NCBI GenBank assembly: GCA_042091035.1
Contig: JBELIG010000198.1
Location: forward strand, 1 to 6,174
DNA: 6,174 nucleotides
Direction of reading: 5' to 3'
Source of the DNA: AM-2324 sp042091035
GTDB lineage: Bacteria; Bacteroidota; Bacteroidia; Chitinophagales; Saprospiraceae
Position numbers and translations under genes: made by a program. Under the pieces are notes generated by a model. That model worked only from the letters and a program-made list of their open reading frames with translations, was not told the DNA's origin and ran no database searches. Of this stretch, positions 5,479 through 6,174 are shown piece by piece. How positions within the stretch are numbered: position 1 is the stretch's first letter; each line of letters opens with the position of its first letter.

Positions 5479-6151
5479 AAAAGTTATAATTCAGACCAAA
5501 TCGGAAAACAATAGGTATAGATAAGGATTGGCTATTATCTAGTACATTGTATAGAACTGAAATCTCTGTGTTTAGAACTCCCCCAACTGAGGTATATCCA
5601 AGGCCGAGATAAGCATTGTTTCGGATTTCACGCTCAACAAGGACATCGTTTGTATTTGGGTCAACTGCTAAAAATAGTTGATTGAAGTTATCTCTAAAAA
5701 CTGGAGTATAATTTGTTATGGATTTTTCATATTCAGCATGTGCAAATATTGCAGGAAGTATTTTATATCTTCCGAATAAGGCAAATGATGTAGAAAATGT
5801 ATTGCCTCGTTTTATATCATTAGTAAAACTAAATCCATTATAGCCTAGGCCTCTTAAGTGTCTATAGGTTGCAGATATCCTAGGGCCTATGGATAGTTTT
5901 TCAGAGACTTTATAACCGACCATTGGTGAGATTCCCATAGCAAATTCACTAATCTGATTGCTTGAACTGAATCCAGGGCTAACCATACCACCGAACCAAA
6001 GTTTGTCCAAAAGATCGCCATCTTTATCAAAAGCCTTGTCTACAGAGGATTTCGATTTCTTTTTAGACCGTCCTCGCTGTGCGGAGGTATCTGTGGGTAT
6101 AAAAGATAGGGTCAAAAAGCTTATTAAAATGATCGTTATTCTCAATTTCAT
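5477..6151 (-). CDS. Secreted, probable outer-membrane beta-barrel protein of unknown function
   Basis: The product has 224 residues. MKLRITIILISFLTLSFIPTDTSA is a typical signal peptide with likely cleavage after Ala24 (TSA-Q). A short, strongly basic stretch follows (RGRSKKKSKSS, 26-36), then an acidic linker, and from about residue 50 a run of amphipathic beta strands rich in Gly and aromatic residues (LWFGGMVSPGFSSS, GISPMVGYKVSEKLSIGPRI, FALFGRYKILPAIFAHAEYE, NAYLGLGYTSVGG, IPIVFRFGLNYNF). The C-terminus ends in Phe. This pattern fits a small outer-membrane barrel of perhaps 8 to 10 strands, of the general kind common in Bacteroidota; no enzyme motif is visible and I do not assign a function. 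The ATG at 6151 is preferred because it places the signal peptide at the N-terminus. The gene converges on the TonB receptor and shares its terminator; there is no sign that it shares regulation. Its promoter lies beyond or at the right window edge. Confidence 0.85.
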   Translation of the reverse strand: MKLRITIILISFLTLSFIPTDTSAQRGRSKKKSKSSVDKAFDKDGDLLDKLWFGGMVSPGFSSSNQISEFAMGISPMVGYKVSEKLSIGPRISATYRHLRGLGYNGFSFTNDIKRGNTFSTSFALFGRYKILPAIFAHAEYEKSITNYTPVFRDNFNQLFLAVDPNTNDVLVEREIRNNAYLGLGYTSVGGVLNTEISVLYNVLDNSQSLSIPIVFRFGLNYNF

Positions 6152-6174
6152 ACATCTAAATTTTCATCTAATTT

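Overview
The window looks like a low-GC chromosomal segment of a Bacteroidota bacterium, most likely from the Cytophagales or a neighbouring order. The evidence is a TonB-dependent receptor with an N-terminal carboxypeptidase-regulatory-like domain, a TAnnTTTG-type promoter element, starts without clear Shine-Dalgarno sites, and the protein families present. I see no mobile element, CRISPR array, tRNA or rRNA. Apart from the GTPases, the content is nutrient uptake and conserved proteins of unknown role.

Left half (1-2255, minus strand): a likely operon read right to left. It begins with an uncharacterised 195-residue protein. Three bases later comes era (ribosome-assembly GTPase with a KH domain), and after an 88-base gap comes der/engA (double-GTPase ribosome biogenesis factor). 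Der is cut by the left edge of the window, leaving about 226 residues.

Centre (2256-3021): a 69-base divergent intergenic region separates the minus operon from a plus-strand NadR-like P-loop kinase/ATPase of 167 residues. A TPP riboswitch (THI element) follows, preceded by a good Bacteroidota -7 box that would start the transcript at about the first base of the aptamer. Downstream of the aptamer is a short expression platform. It carries a perfect 9-base complement to the most conserved aptamer segment and a second 7-base complement to the aptamer's 3' strand.

Right half (3022-6151): the riboswitch controls an 806-residue TonB-dependent outer-membrane receptor, whose likely substrate is therefore thiamine or a related compound. 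It ends in a strong bidirectional terminator whose A and T tails contain the stop codons of both the receptor and a convergent minus-strand gene. That gene encodes a 224-residue secreted, probably outer-membrane beta-barrel protein of unknown function.

The most interesting unit is the NadR-like kinase / TPP riboswitch / TonB receptor block, a plausible thiamine salvage module, and the architecture of its riboswitch. No wholly new system is evident.
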